Shown one piece after another: positions 8,127-16,298 of a DNA stretch of 54,640 nucleotides. Source of the DNA: an uncultured Phycisphaerae bacterium (GTDB lineage Bacteria > Planctomycetota > Phycisphaerae > UBA1845 > PWPN01). The notes below the pieces were generated by a model. The model did not search any database and was not told the origin of the DNA. It saw nothing but the letters and a program-made list of their open reading frames with translations. The stretch spans positions 1 to 54,640 of the forward strand of contig CALLOB010000035.1 of NCBI GenBank assembly GCA_938005315.1, in the 5' to 3' direction. Each line of letters begins with the position of its first letter. The first letter of the stretch is position 1. A program made the translations under genes and the position numbers.

Positions 8127-10021
8127 GCGATCATCAGCTGTTCGTAAAGACCGGCGCCCAGGTTCCAGCCTTCGACTGTCGCCAGCCGCTGCACGCGCCG
8201 GCCGCGGGGCAGGAGTACCTCGGGCATGATCAGCAGGCCCTGGGGATGGCGGTCCATCCAGTCGATGACCTCGCGCCAGCGGAGCCGCTCCACCCGACCG
8301 CCGGTCAGATAGACCAGGCTGTCCTCATGATAGCTCACGGTCGCCAGCGGGCGCGCACCGGCCGGATCGATACGCTTGATTTCCCGCATGAGTCGCGAGC
8401 TGATCCACAGCACCTGTGAGGTCGGCATCACCACACCGAGCACCACCGGCAGCGTGATCGCCGCCAGCAGCAGGGCCCGGGTCTGCATCCGTTCGAAGAG
8501 ATGCCGGCGTAAAGCCTGGACGATCCCGCCGATCAGCACAACGGACGACAATGCACAGGCCGCCGTCGCCGCCCAGCCCGACCATCCCGGGACGGGCCGC
8601 AGCAGCCAGACCGACGCCCCGAGAATCCCCAGGCTCAGCAGACACGAAAGCGCCACCCACGCCCATATCAACGGGCCGGCCGCGCGATACCGCAGGAACG
8701 GCTCCCAGCCGGTCGATCCGGCCGCCAGACCTCGCGCACACAGCAATGCCACCGCCGGATACAGCGGCAGCGTGTAGTGCGGCAGCTTGGTCATCGACAG
8801 CTCGAAAGCCAGCCACGCCGGAGCGATCCACGCCAGGCAAAACAACTCCGGCGTTACCCCGGCAGCTGCGCAACGGGCGCGGGCGGACCTGAAAAAAGCC
8901 ACCATCCGTCCCCGCAGACCCGCCTCTGCCGCGGCATCCTCTCGCTTTCCCGGCGGCCCCGCGACCGCGCTCAGGGCATGCCAGGCGGCCGGAATGAGAG
9001 CCAGCGACCCGGGCCAGAAAAGAATCGGCAGCAACAGCAGGTGATACCCCGGCGGCGCGAAATGCCCCTCCTTCGGCGCGGCCGCACGCCACAATACTTC
9101 GTCGACGAATGCCCGTGCGACCTGCTCGGGCCCGACCAGCACGCCCAGGGGAACCAACCAAGCACCGACCAGGGCGACGACGATCATCGCTCCCCAGCCG
9201 AAACGCAGCCGGCCAAGCCACGAGCGGTCCGGCGTCACGACGGCCAGCGCCGCCACCGCCCCGCCACACACCAGCGGGCAGACGGGTCCTTTGGTCAGAA
9301 TGCCCATCGCCAGGGCGATCCAGAACACGGCGGCGGCCAGTCCCGGGCGACCCGCTCCGCCGGGCCGGATGATCTGCCACAGGGCTCCCATTGCGATCAC
9401 GGTCCAGGCGGCCAGCCACTGATCGGTTCGAGCCTGACGAACATCCGCCATGACCACCAGGCACGCGGCGAACAAAGCCGCCGCCGACCATGCGTGCCGA
9501 CCACCCCACATGCCCAGACCAAGCCGGTACAGCGCCAGCATGGCCATCAAAGCCCCGAGGTATGAGGCCAGCCGGAACCGTCCGATGCCGCCGGTGGGGT
9601 CCGCACTGTCCGGCTCCTCCGTGGGCGGGGTCATGAAAACGCCTGCCAGGCGGGCGGTTACAGCTTGAATCCAATAAATCAAAGGAGGCTTATTCAGGCG
9701 CGGCTGGTCGTCATAGATCGGGATAATCAGATCTGCCCAACGACCCGGTTGGAGCATCAGGCGAGAGGCATATGCAAACCGGGGCTCGTCCCGGTCGATC
9801 GGCGGCAGTGCCAGGATTCCCGGCAGGTGAAGGATGAGGGTCAGACCCACCAGACCGGCCGTTGCGGCCGGCCGACAGAAGGCGGGACGGAACGGGGCTG
9901 GGGGAGCTGAAAAGGGGGGGCAGGAGGCGTGGCCTGTGACCGATTCGTCTAGCCGCCTTGAGCCGGGGTCTGGCGTTGTGGTGCAATTCGCTCCCGGTAG
10001 TAGCTCCTGAGATGTTCGCAA
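8048..10021 (-). CDS. GT-C type glycosyltransferase (ArnT/PMT-like), copy 2
   Basis: A large polytopic membrane protein (up to 657 residues) with about 10-12 hydrophobic segments. After the first segment comes IDRDEPRFAYASR. This matches the Arg-Asp-Glu-x-Arg loop of ArnT-like enzymes that use polyprenyl-phosphate sugars. A second conserved site is NKPPLIYW, typical of the family. The C-terminus is soluble and ends in a Gly/Ser/Ala-rich tail overlapping the convergent PAP2 gene. The start is uncertain. The longest reading uses TTG at 10021 and overlaps the upstream phosphatase by 73 bases. GTG at 9850, right before the first membrane segment, is the alternative; neither has a strong ribosome binding site. 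Confidence 0.8.
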   Translation of the reverse strand: MRTSQELLPGANCTTTPDPGSRRLDESVTGHASCPPFSAPPAPFRPAFCRPAATAGLVGLTLILHLPGILALPPIDRDEPRFAYASRLMLQPGRWADLIIPIYDDQPRLNKPPLIYWIQAVTARLAGVFMTPPTEEPDSADPTGGIGRFRLASYLGALMAMLALYRLGLGMWGGRHAWSAAALFAACLVVMADVRQARTDQWLAAWTVIAMGALWQIIRPGGAGRPGLAAAVFWIALAMGILTKGPVCPLVCGGAVAALAVVTPDRSWLGRLRFGWGAMIVVALVGAWLVPLGVLVGPEQVARAFVDEVLWRAAAPKEGHFAPPGYHLLLLPILFWPGSLALIPAAWHALSAVAGPPGKREDAAAEAGLRGRMVAFFRSARARCAAAGVTPELFCLAWIAPAWLAFELSMTKLPHYTLPLYPAVALLCARGLAAGSTGWEPFLRYRAAGPLIWAWVALSCLLSLGILGASVWLLRPVPGWSGWAATAACALSSVVLIGGIVQALRRHLFERMQTRALLLAAITLPVVLGVVMPTSQVLWISSRLMREIKRIDPAGARPLATVSYHEDSLVYLTGGRVERLRWREVIDWMDRHPQGLLIMPEVLLPRGRRVQRLATVEGWNLGAGLYEQLMIAQPTCGGGSSSAAAGGEGAAPAGSAR

Positions 10022-10545
10022 AGCTCAGGGTTCTCACTCAAAGGCCAGCCGAAGCGGTCGCTCTCCGCCAGGGCCTGCTCAAGCGACCAGCCGCAGTGCC
10101 GCATGCGGTAGGCAGCGATGGCGGCGCCGGTCCGGTTTACGCCGGCCGAGCAGTGTACCAGGACCGGGTACCGTTGTGGATCGGCCAGGAGATCTGCGGC
10201 CTTATCCAGGGCGTCGAATGTCCCCCGGCCGTCGCCCGGCATGCCGATACGCACGACCTGGACGCCGTGCTCGGCGCACAGGGCCTCTTCCTTCTCGTCT
10301 CTCTCGGAGCCCGGGAAGGTCTTCAACAGGGTCAGGACGGTCTTCAAGCCCTTGTTTTCAATGATGTTCCGCAGGACATAGGGCTTGGGAAAAGCTGAGC
10401 GATAGATGCGCCCTTCCTCCACGACGGCGAACCGGCGGGGCAGAAGGTGATACCGAAGGGTGTAGCCGGTCAAGACACTGGCGGAGACCGCCAGCGTCAG
10501 AAGTGCCACCGTACCCGTTGCCCGGCGGGCCCACGTGCGCGGCAT
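9949..10545 (-). CDS. Dual-specificity/tyrosine-type phosphatase, membrane-anchored
   Basis: A 198-residue protein with an N-terminal hydrophobic segment (about residues 10-28) and a cysteine-phosphatase domain. The P-loop is HCSAGVNRTG (131-140), the CX5R signature with C132 and R138. The domain also has the family's IYRSAFP opening and a GLKTVLTL strand. The start at 10545 has a near-perfect AGGAGG five bases upstream and is preferred over an ATG nine codons earlier. It lies directly upstream of, and overlaps, the glycosyltransferase at 8048-10021. Members of this group act on phosphotyrosine, phosphoinositides or lipid phosphates. With a membrane anchor and lipid-linked sugar neighbours, a lipid phosphate substrate is plausible but unproven. 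Confidence 0.85.
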   Translation of the reverse strand: MPRTWARRATGTVALLTLAVSASVLTGYTLRYHLLPRRFAVVEEGRIYRSAFPKPYVLRNIIENKGLKTVLTLLKTFPGSERDEKEEALCAEHGVQVVRIGMPGDGRGTFDALDKAADLLADPQRYPVLVHCSAGVNRTGAAIAAYRMRHCGWSLEQALAESDRFGWPLSENPELCEHLRSYYRERIAPQRQTPAQGG

Positions 10546-10838
10546 GGGATCCTCCTGCAGCAATAACGGCATCCGGCCTGCGCCTGCCTGCGGGGAGGGG
10601 TGCAGAGAGGTCGCAATATGGAAGCTAGCTCAGAACCGTCAAGGACTGCTTAGAGAATGATTAAGAAAAGAAGATTGCTGTTTGAGAGAATCGCTGGCTT
10701 TGTATTTGTTTTGTGATAATGCGTCTTTGGAGGCGGATGCGGGGCTTTTTCGCGATTCGGGGGGCCTATTACAATACGATCCGCCGTGAGGAACGGCTTT
10801 TCCCCTGGTTCGCTTTTCCCTGATCGCCGGGAGCAAAC

Positions 10839-11258
10839 ATGCGCAAATATCAGATCTGGATCCTGGTCGCCTTGGCAGTGATCGTGGTCGTGACGACGAT
10901 CGCGGTCGCCGTTCTGCCGGACATCATCTCGGCTTACAAGGTCCGCTCGGTCGAGGGCACGATCACGTTCGTGGACGTGGCGAGCCGGCATGCCTCCCTG
11001 GAGGTCAGGAGCCCCAAGGACGGGCACCTTGTGGAGATCTCCGGCGTCGTGCCGGAGGACTGCCCCATTCTCATCAACGGTCGCAAAGGCAGCCTTGCGG
11101 AGGTCGTCACGGGTGACCGGGCCGCCGTCAGCGGCACATGGAACAAGAAGACCAGGGAAGTCAGAGCGATTTCCGTCGATATCCGTCGCACGAGCGGGAC
11201 GCCGGCAAGAGGCGCGGCCGAATCGGCGTCTGAAACCCGGCCGGCCGGGGCCTCCTGA
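10839..11258 (+). CDS. Membrane-anchored small beta-domain protein, copy 2
   Basis: A 139-residue protein with one membrane segment (about residues 6-26) and a soluble domain with SVEGTITFVDVASRHASLEV, VPEDCPILING, TGDRAAVSG and ISVDIRR. These elements align in order with the protein at 4655-5071, so the two are paralogues. GGGAG lies six bases before the ATG. The gene overlaps the next (metallophosphatase) start by one base, so the pair is co-transcribed. The upstream 290 bases are AT-rich by local standards and probably contain the promoter; a TACAAT hexamer lies at 10769-10774 but no good -35 partner was found. Function unknown. The repeated pairing with envelope enzymes suggests a periplasmic accessory role. 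Confidence 0.75.
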   Translation: MRKYQIWILVALAVIVVVTTIAVAVLPDIISAYKVRSVEGTITFVDVASRHASLEVRSPKDGHLVEISGVVPEDCPILINGRKGSLAEVVTGDRAAVSGTWNKKTREVRAISVDIRRTSGTPARGAAESASETRPAGAS

Positions 11259-12532
11259 TGGCCGTGAAGCCGGCAAGTCGTAAAGGGCCTGCAGACGCCA
11301 GGCCATGGCGCCCGGTCCTCGTCGGGCTATCGCTGATCGGCCTGGCGGCGATCGTCCTGGCACTGGTGGCGAGGCGCGGCGGGCGCCACCCCGAGCCGGT
11401 GGTCATGGTGCAACTGCCGGCATCGGGGCGGGCGGTTCTCGTTGGACGATCCCCGCGCGGCAGCACACCCTGGTGCTTTCGACTGACTGGTGAGGACGGC
11501 CGGACGGTTGCCGAGACCACGGTCGCGGTGGCCGCGGACGGCCGGCTGGAGGCGGCTTTCCACGGCCTGGCGGCGGGAACCCGGTACCGCTTCACCGTCC
11601 ATCGTGCCGATCAGATGCGCGGCCCGGCTTTCGTGGAAGGTGCTTTTCTAACCACCGGCCCGCATGAACGCCCGGCGCCGAATCCTTGCCGGCTGCTGGT
11701 CTTCGGCGACAGCGGCAGCGGCGACGTCAACCAGTTCGATCTGGCGGAAGGCATGCGCAGGGTCGATCCGGACCTGATCCTCCACACCGGTGACCTGGTG
11801 TACCGCGAGGGTCGCTACGAGTGGTATGACGCCAAGTTCTTCCAGCCCTATGCCCGGCTGCTGAATCGGGCGCCGTTCTTTCCCTGTCCGGGCAATCATG
11901 ATGCCGACTATGACGAGGGGCGGCCCTACTATCGCACGTTTATCCTGCCTGAGAACGGCCCCCCGGGAGCGGCGCCGGAGCAGCACTACTGGTTCGACTT
12001 TGCCGGCATGCGTATCATCAGTCTCGACTCGAACCAGCCTTATGAGCACCTGCGTGACGTGGTGGTCCCGTGGCTGGACCGCGTCCTGGCCGAGGCCCCG
12101 GGGCCCTGGAAGATCATGCTGTTCCACCACCCGCCCTACACCAACGGCAAATATGCTCCCTCGGGCAAGTGCCGCGACCTGCTGGTGCCGCTGTTCGACC
12201 GGCACCGCGTCGGGCTGGTGCTCAACGGCCACAATCACATGTACGAGCGAACGCACCCGATGCGCGGCGGGCAGGTCGTGCCCGACGGCGAAGGCACGAC
12301 CTACATCGTCAGCGGCGCCGGCGGAGGCGAGCTGTACGAGATCGGCCCGGCAAATCCACCCTGGATGTGTCGACAGATGGCCGGAAGGTTCAGCTTCACG
12401 GTGATCGACGTGCATCCCGACCGCATGGAGCTGCAGCAGATCGGCTCCCGGGGAGAAGTCCTGGACACCGCCCGCATCAGCTGCCCGTTGCGGCCGGCCG
12501 GGCCGGCCCCGGCGCCGGAGTCCGGCTCGTAA
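11258..12532 (+). CDS. Membrane-anchored purple-acid-phosphatase-like metallophosphoesterase
   Basis: A 424-residue protein with one membrane segment (about 20-38). Then comes a beta-sandwich region ending in LAAGTRYRFTV, like the fibronectin-type domain of purple acid phosphatases. The catalytic domain carries GDSGSG (150-155), GDLVY (178-182), GNHD (212-215), HHPPY (290-294) and GHNHMYER (324-331), which give the complete set of metal ligands. The active site should face the periplasm. The family hydrolyses phosphate esters with a dinuclear Fe/Zn/Mn centre. The gene overlaps the preceding small protein by one base and is followed after 39 bases by a glycosyltransferase, suggesting an operon. 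The physiological substrate is unknown. Confidence 0.9.
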   Translation: MAVKPASRKGPADARPWRPVLVGLSLIGLAAIVLALVARRGGRHPEPVVMVQLPASGRAVLVGRSPRGSTPWCFRLTGEDGRTVAETTVAVAADGRLEAAFHGLAAGTRYRFTVHRADQMRGPAFVEGAFLTTGPHERPAPNPCRLLVFGDSGSGDVNQFDLAEGMRRVDPDLILHTGDLVYREGRYEWYDAKFFQPYARLLNRAPFFPCPGNHDADYDEGRPYYRTFILPENGPPGAAPEQHYWFDFAGMRIISLDSNQPYEHLRDVVVPWLDRVLAEAPGPWKIMLFHHPPYTNGKYAPSGKCRDLLVPLFDRHRVGLVLNGHNHMYERTHPMRGGQVVPDGEGTTYIVSGAGGGELYEIGPANPPWMCRQMAGRFSFTVIDVHPDRMELQQIGSRGEVLDTARISCPLRPAGPAPAPESGS

Positions 12533-12571
12533 GTCAGCCGGCGGCAGTCTTCCGCCGCATCAGGAGCGACC

Positions 12572-14536
12572 TTGACCACGTCCACGACCGCCGTCGTCCG
12601 CAGCGATGTCTTCCAGGAAGAATCCCGGGGCTTGGTTCCTGCGGCGCCGGGCCGCAGCGAGCCGGCGGGCAGAAAGACCCCGGCCGGGATGTCGAACCGC
12701 GCCGCCCGGTGGTGGTTCCTGGCCCTGATGGCCTTCGCGGCGGTCGTGAGCTGCCAGAATCTCGGCGGGGGGGCACGTTTCGAGCCTACCGACTGCTGGG
12801 TCGCACAGACCGCCCGCGAGATGCAGGAGGCCGGAGAATGGCTCATGCCGCGTTTCAGCGGCGAGACGAGGCTGCAGAAGTCTCCCGGCCCCTACTGGGC
12901 GGTCATGCTGGCCGCGCGGCTTCGCGGCACGCCGGTGGACGAGGCGGCCGCCCGCCTGCCCAACGCGATCGCGGCTGTGCTGCTGGTCGCGGTCGTCTTC
13001 TGGATGACGCGAATGACCGCCGGCAACCGGGCGGCGGTGTTCGGCGGGTTCGCCTGCGCCTCCAGCGTGGTGGTGCTGTACTGGTCGCATCGCGGCGCGA
13101 GCGACCTGGGACTGGCATCGCTGGTCGCGTTGTCGCTGGCGGCCCTGTATGCCGCGGTGGAGGAGCCCGCGGGCTCGCGGCGGCGCGGGGGGCTGTGGTG
13201 CCTGGGCGGGCTCGCGGCGGGTCTGGGCATGCTCTACAAGCTGCCGATGCCGCTGGCGTGTGTCGGCCTGCCGATGCTGCTGCACGTCGTCATCCACCGG
13301 CGATGGCGGGCCCTGTGGACGCCGTGGCTGGCGGTCGCCTTCGGCCTGTTCCTGCTGCCCTGGCTTCCGTGGGTGGTGGCGGTGGTGCTCAGAGAGCCGG
13401 CGGCCTGGTTCAAGTGGCGCGTGGAGTTCCTGGACCGCTTTACCGGCGATCTGCCCAATGTCGCCGGCCAGCGGGCCTGGTTCTTCCACTTCATGTATCT
13501 GGTTCCCGCGGCGATCTACACGCTGCCGTACAGCCTTTCCGTGCCTGCGGGCTTATGGCGGGCGCTGAGGCCGCAGCGCGAGGGCCTGAACCCTTCGGCG
13601 GCGCGGTTCGCAGTGATCTGGTTCGTCGGCCTGCTGGCGTTTTTCACCGCGTCGGCGGGAAAGGAGTTCCGTTATCTGCTCCCGGCGGTGCCGCCTCTGT
13701 TCGTGCTGCTGGGGGTGGAACTTTCCAGACTGTTCGATCCGGGCCGCGATCGCAACGAGCGGCTGGTGCGCCTGGCGGTTCGGGCGATCTGGCTGGGGCT
13801 GCCCGTGGCGATGGCCGGGGGCGCATACGGCCTGTGGGAGTGGAACCGCCACAACGGGGGGCTGTTTTCGGCCGCCGAACTATGGTCGGCCTACCTGCCG
13901 GCGGCGGCAGCCCTGACGGTCGGATTCGCCCTCGCGGCCGGTCTCTACCGGGCACGTCGCGCGAACGCCTCTTTCGCGGTGCTGGCCGGCGGGATGACGC
14001 TGGGCTGGCTGTGGATCTGGGCCCGGCTCATGCCGATGGTCGCCGGCGAGGCGCCCTTCATCGAGTTCGCCCGGCTGGTACGGGATCGCCTTTCACCCGA
14101 GCAGGTGGCCACGATGCGGTTCATCGGCAGCCAGGACGCCCGGATCGTCTGGTATGGCGACCTCCGCATGCCGCGAATTCTCGATCAGCTCGAGCTGCTC
14201 GAGCGGCAGCAGGGCCGGCGGTCGCTGCAGAACGAGGAGCGGCTGGTTGGCCAGGAGATGGTCCGCCGACTGGGCGGTAACGAGCCGGTCCTGATGATGT
14301 CCGCCCGCTCCGATTACGTCCGGTTCCTGCTCGAAGCCCCGCGCGTGCTCGCCCAAACCGGCCAGGACATGCCGCCGGTCCACCTGTGGCTCCAGACGCC
14401 GGCCAGACACCCCAAGAAGTCGCATTTCGTCGTGTTCGGCAACCGACCTCCTGCCTCAGGACCGGTGGCGCTCGAACCGCCCAGCCAGCTGCTGCTCGAG
14501 AACGATCGCTCCACGCGACCACACGCCGCTGAATGA
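12572..14536 (+). CDS. GT-C type glycosyltransferase (ArnT/PMT-like), copy 3
   Basis: A 654-residue membrane protein with about eleven hydrophobic segments. After the first segment the loop reads RFEPTDCWVAQTARE and continues with FSGETRLQKSPGPYW. This resembles the ArnT-like layout of an acidic loop followed by a KPP or KSP turn. The C-terminal 170 residues are soluble. The start is TTG with AGGAG six bases upstream; an ATG at codon 40 is the alternative. The gene is third in the block after the small anchored protein and the metallophosphatase. The presence of three such enzymes within 10 kb points to stepwise glycosylation of an envelope component. Sugar and acceptor cannot be predicted. 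Confidence 0.8.
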   Translation: MTTSTTAVVRSDVFQEESRGLVPAAPGRSEPAGRKTPAGMSNRAARWWFLALMAFAAVVSCQNLGGGARFEPTDCWVAQTAREMQEAGEWLMPRFSGETRLQKSPGPYWAVMLAARLRGTPVDEAAARLPNAIAAVLLVAVVFWMTRMTAGNRAAVFGGFACASSVVVLYWSHRGASDLGLASLVALSLAALYAAVEEPAGSRRRGGLWCLGGLAAGLGMLYKLPMPLACVGLPMLLHVVIHRRWRALWTPWLAVAFGLFLLPWLPWVVAVVLREPAAWFKWRVEFLDRFTGDLPNVAGQRAWFFHFMYLVPAAIYTLPYSLSVPAGLWRALRPQREGLNPSAARFAVIWFVGLLAFFTASAGKEFRYLLPAVPPLFVLLGVELSRLFDPGRDRNERLVRLAVRAIWLGLPVAMAGGAYGLWEWNRHNGGLFSAAELWSAYLPAAAALTVGFALAAGLYRARRANASFAVLAGGMTLGWLWIWARLMPMVAGEAPFIEFARLVRDRLSPEQVATMRFIGSQDARIVWYGDLRMPRILDQLELLERQQGRRSLQNEERLVGQEMVRRLGGNEPVLMMSARSDYVRFLLEAPRVLAQTGQDMPPVHLWLQTPARHPKKSHFVVFGNRPPASGPVALEPPSQLLLENDRSTRPHAAE

Positions 14537-14879
14537 GACCGGGCTGCCGAGGCGCGCAGGGCGACCATGCACGAAGCGTCCGTGGCCGGGCGCGCGCCGG
14601 CCGGTCGTCCTGGCGCCCCGGTTTGCCGTCGGCCCTGTGGATGTCTCGGAAACGCTGCGCTTTCACGGCGAACTTTTTACGTTCAAAACTGAACTTCCTG
14701 CTGGACTCCTTCGGCCGGGACACCTAAAAAGCATACTGGAGGAGGCCAAGTTTGCCTGGACCTCACGCGAACACCGACTTTCCGCTGGCCGTGCAACGAT
14801 GAGGCTTCGCAGAGGCCTGTCGGGCGGTTTTGAAGCCTCGTGCGGGTCAGCGGTTTTTGAAAGCTTCGGAGGCAGGCCC
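14537..14879 (+). promoter_or_regulatory. Structured leader upstream of the sigma-54 activator gene
   Basis: There is no gene here. A perfect inverted repeat GTTCA-AAAC-TGAAC lies at 14681-14694 and could be an operator. Closer to the gene, GAGGCTTC (14801-14808) can pair with GAAGCCTC (14832-14839). Two imperfect direct repeats beginning GCGGTTTT (14824-14840 and 14850-14868) lie just before the GGAGG ribosome binding site, the second overlapping it slightly. The arrangement allows alternative pairings near the start codon. No biochemical meaning is known. Confidence 0.35.
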
Positions 14880-15875
14880 ATGTCAACAGCGTCAACAGGG
14901 ACCATTTGTGCCGGTTGCGCGGGTCGGATTCACGATTGTGCGGTTTGCAGGATCCCGGGGTTGCGGCACCTGCAGCCGGTCGTGCAGGCCGTCGGCCGCC
15001 GTACCTGTACCATCCTGATTCAGGGCGAAACCGGGGTCGGCAAAGAGGTTCTGGCCCGGCACATTCACGCGACAGGACCCCGCCGCCAGGGTCCGTTCGT
15101 GGCGGTGGACTGCACCGGCCTGCGCGACACTCTGTTCGAGTCGCAGCTTTTCGGGCACGTGAAGGGAGCCTTCACGGGTGCCGGGCAGACCACGCTGGGC
15201 TTTTTCCGCGCCGCCGACGGCGGGACGCTGTTCCTCGACGAGATCGGGGAACTCGGCCTGCAGGTCCAGGCCAAGCTGCTGCGTTGCATTCAGGATCGCG
15301 CCGTGGTCCCTCTGGGCGGCGTGGAGCCGGTACCGGTCGATGTCCGGATCATCGCGGCCACGCATCGCGACCTCGAGGCGATGGTTGCGCGCGGAGAGTT
15401 CCGGCAGGACCTGTACTATCGCCTCAATGTGGTGCGCATCCGCGTGCCGGCGCTGCGGGACCGTGTCGATGACATCCCGATCCTTGCGCAGCACTTCCTC
15501 GAGCGTTTCGCGATGGCGGATGGTCGGCCGGCCAGGCGGCTCTCCCCCGACGCGGTGGAAGCGCTGCGCCGCTACGCCTGGCCGGGTAACGTTCGCGAAC
15601 TGGCCAACGCGATGGAGCAGGCGGACATCTTCGCCACCGGCGGCATGGTCACCGTCGCCGACCTTCCGGAGGAGTTGAGATCCTCGCCCATCGCGTCCGT
15701 CAAGGACCGGCGGAGCAACTGGGTCACGCTGGAAGCCGCGGAACGGGCCGTGATCCTGGACGCCCTGCGAGCGACGGGCGGCAATCAGAGCCGCGCCGCG
15801 GCACTGCTGGACATCGACCGCCGGCGGCTCTATCGCAAGGTCCGGCGTTACGGTCTGGCCAAGCTGGTTCACTGA
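14880..15875 (+). CDS. Sigma-54-dependent activator without receiver domain
   Basis: A 331-residue enhancer-binding protein that should remodel sigma-54 RNA polymerase using ATP. The AAA+ domain shows Walker A GETGVGKE (49-56), the sigma-54 contact loop GAFTGA (96-101) and Walker B GGTLFLDE (114-121). The end is a Fis-type helix-turn-helix, [20 protein letters not shown]. The regulatory N-terminus is only about 25 residues. It contains C10-x2-C13-x6-C20-x2-C23, a possible metal or redox site. GGAGG lies eight bases before the ATG. A pseudo-receiver gene and PEP-CTERM genes follow on the same strand, so they are the likely targets. The longer open frame upstream lacks a ribosome binding site and was not used. 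Confidence 0.93.
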   Translation: MSTASTGTICAGCAGRIHDCAVCRIPGLRHLQPVVQAVGRRTCTILIQGETGVGKEVLARHIHATGPRRQGPFVAVDCTGLRDTLFESQLFGHVKGAFTGAGQTTLGFFRAADGGTLFLDEIGELGLQVQAKLLRCIQDRAVVPLGGVEPVPVDVRIIAATHRDLEAMVARGEFRQDLYYRLNVVRIRVPALRDRVDDIPILAQHFLERFAMADGRPARRLSPDAVEALRRYAWPGNVRELANAMEQADIFATGGMVTVADLPEELRSSPIASVKDRRSNWVTLEAAERAVILDALRATGGNQSRAAALLDIDRRRLYRKVRRYGLAKLVH

Positions 15876-16073
15876 ATCGAAGACGCTGAGGGGCGACGGC
15901 GGCCGACCACCGGCGCGATGCCGGCAATTCCCCCTCCTTTTTCTCATTCCAGGGCTGTTTTCGTGGCCGGACAGTCTGCCGGCGCGATTCCACAGTCCAC
16001 CCCGCGATAGACAGTCGACATTGCTGGACGGTCGCTGCGGTTCGCCCCTCAGCCGTTGGCGGGTCCTGCCTGT

Positions 16074-16104
16074 GCCGGAATGGTACTTCCCGCCGGAATG
16101 GTAC
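16074..16104 (+). repeat. Tandem 13-base direct repeat, candidate activator binding site
   Basis: GCCGGAATGGTAC occurs exactly twice, at 16074-16086 and 16092-16104, with an 18-base period. It lies about 90-120 bases upstream of the predicted start of the sigma-54 promoter candidate. That is the usual distance for the upstream activating site of a sigma-54 activator. The link to the activator at 14880 is an inference. Confidence 0.55.
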
Positions 16105-16168
16105 ATCGCTGACAGGTCCCGTGGCTGCAACCGTTTAGGAGCTTTCGGCCCCGTTTTGTGTACCGCAA

Positions 16169-16184
16169 CGGCACTGGACGTGCA
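16169..16184 (+). promoter_or_regulatory. Candidate sigma-54 promoter
   Basis: The sequence CGGCACTGGACGTGCA fits the -24/-12 pattern: GG and GC separated by ten bases, GGCAC fully kept, TGC kept at -12. The first base of TGGCAC and the first T of TTGC are changed. Predicted transcription starts near 16195, about 105 bases before the pseudo-receiver gene. Confidence 0.45.
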
Positions 16185-16298
16185 TTGCTTCAGGCCGCTC
16201 ATCACATGCCGCGCGAGTGTGCTCAAGTCCCGATGCGGCATGCTGTTGCGCCCTTTCCTTCATGCGTCGCCGCCGTTGGCACGGGACATGAAACAGGC

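Larger units (their letters stand above)
15876..16298 (+). other. Regulatory intergenic region before the pseudo-receiver and PEP-CTERM genes
   Basis: No coding region is supported in these 423 bases. The region contains a 13-base direct repeat and a candidate sigma-54 promoter, listed separately. A second -24-like element, TTGGCACG, begins at 16276 but lacks the GC of a -12 element. Confidence 0.5.

Noticed and set aside
167-14879. Search for a CRISPR array, transposase or integrase among repeats
   Set aside because: Repeats seen are short hairpins or single pairs; no regularly spaced identical repeats and no recombinase motif were found here or in the rest of the window.
16276-16291. Second sigma-54-like site with a perfect -24 element TTGGCACG
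   Set aside because: The -12 element lacks the required GC (ATGA instead of TTGC), and the start would fall on the ATG of the next gene.
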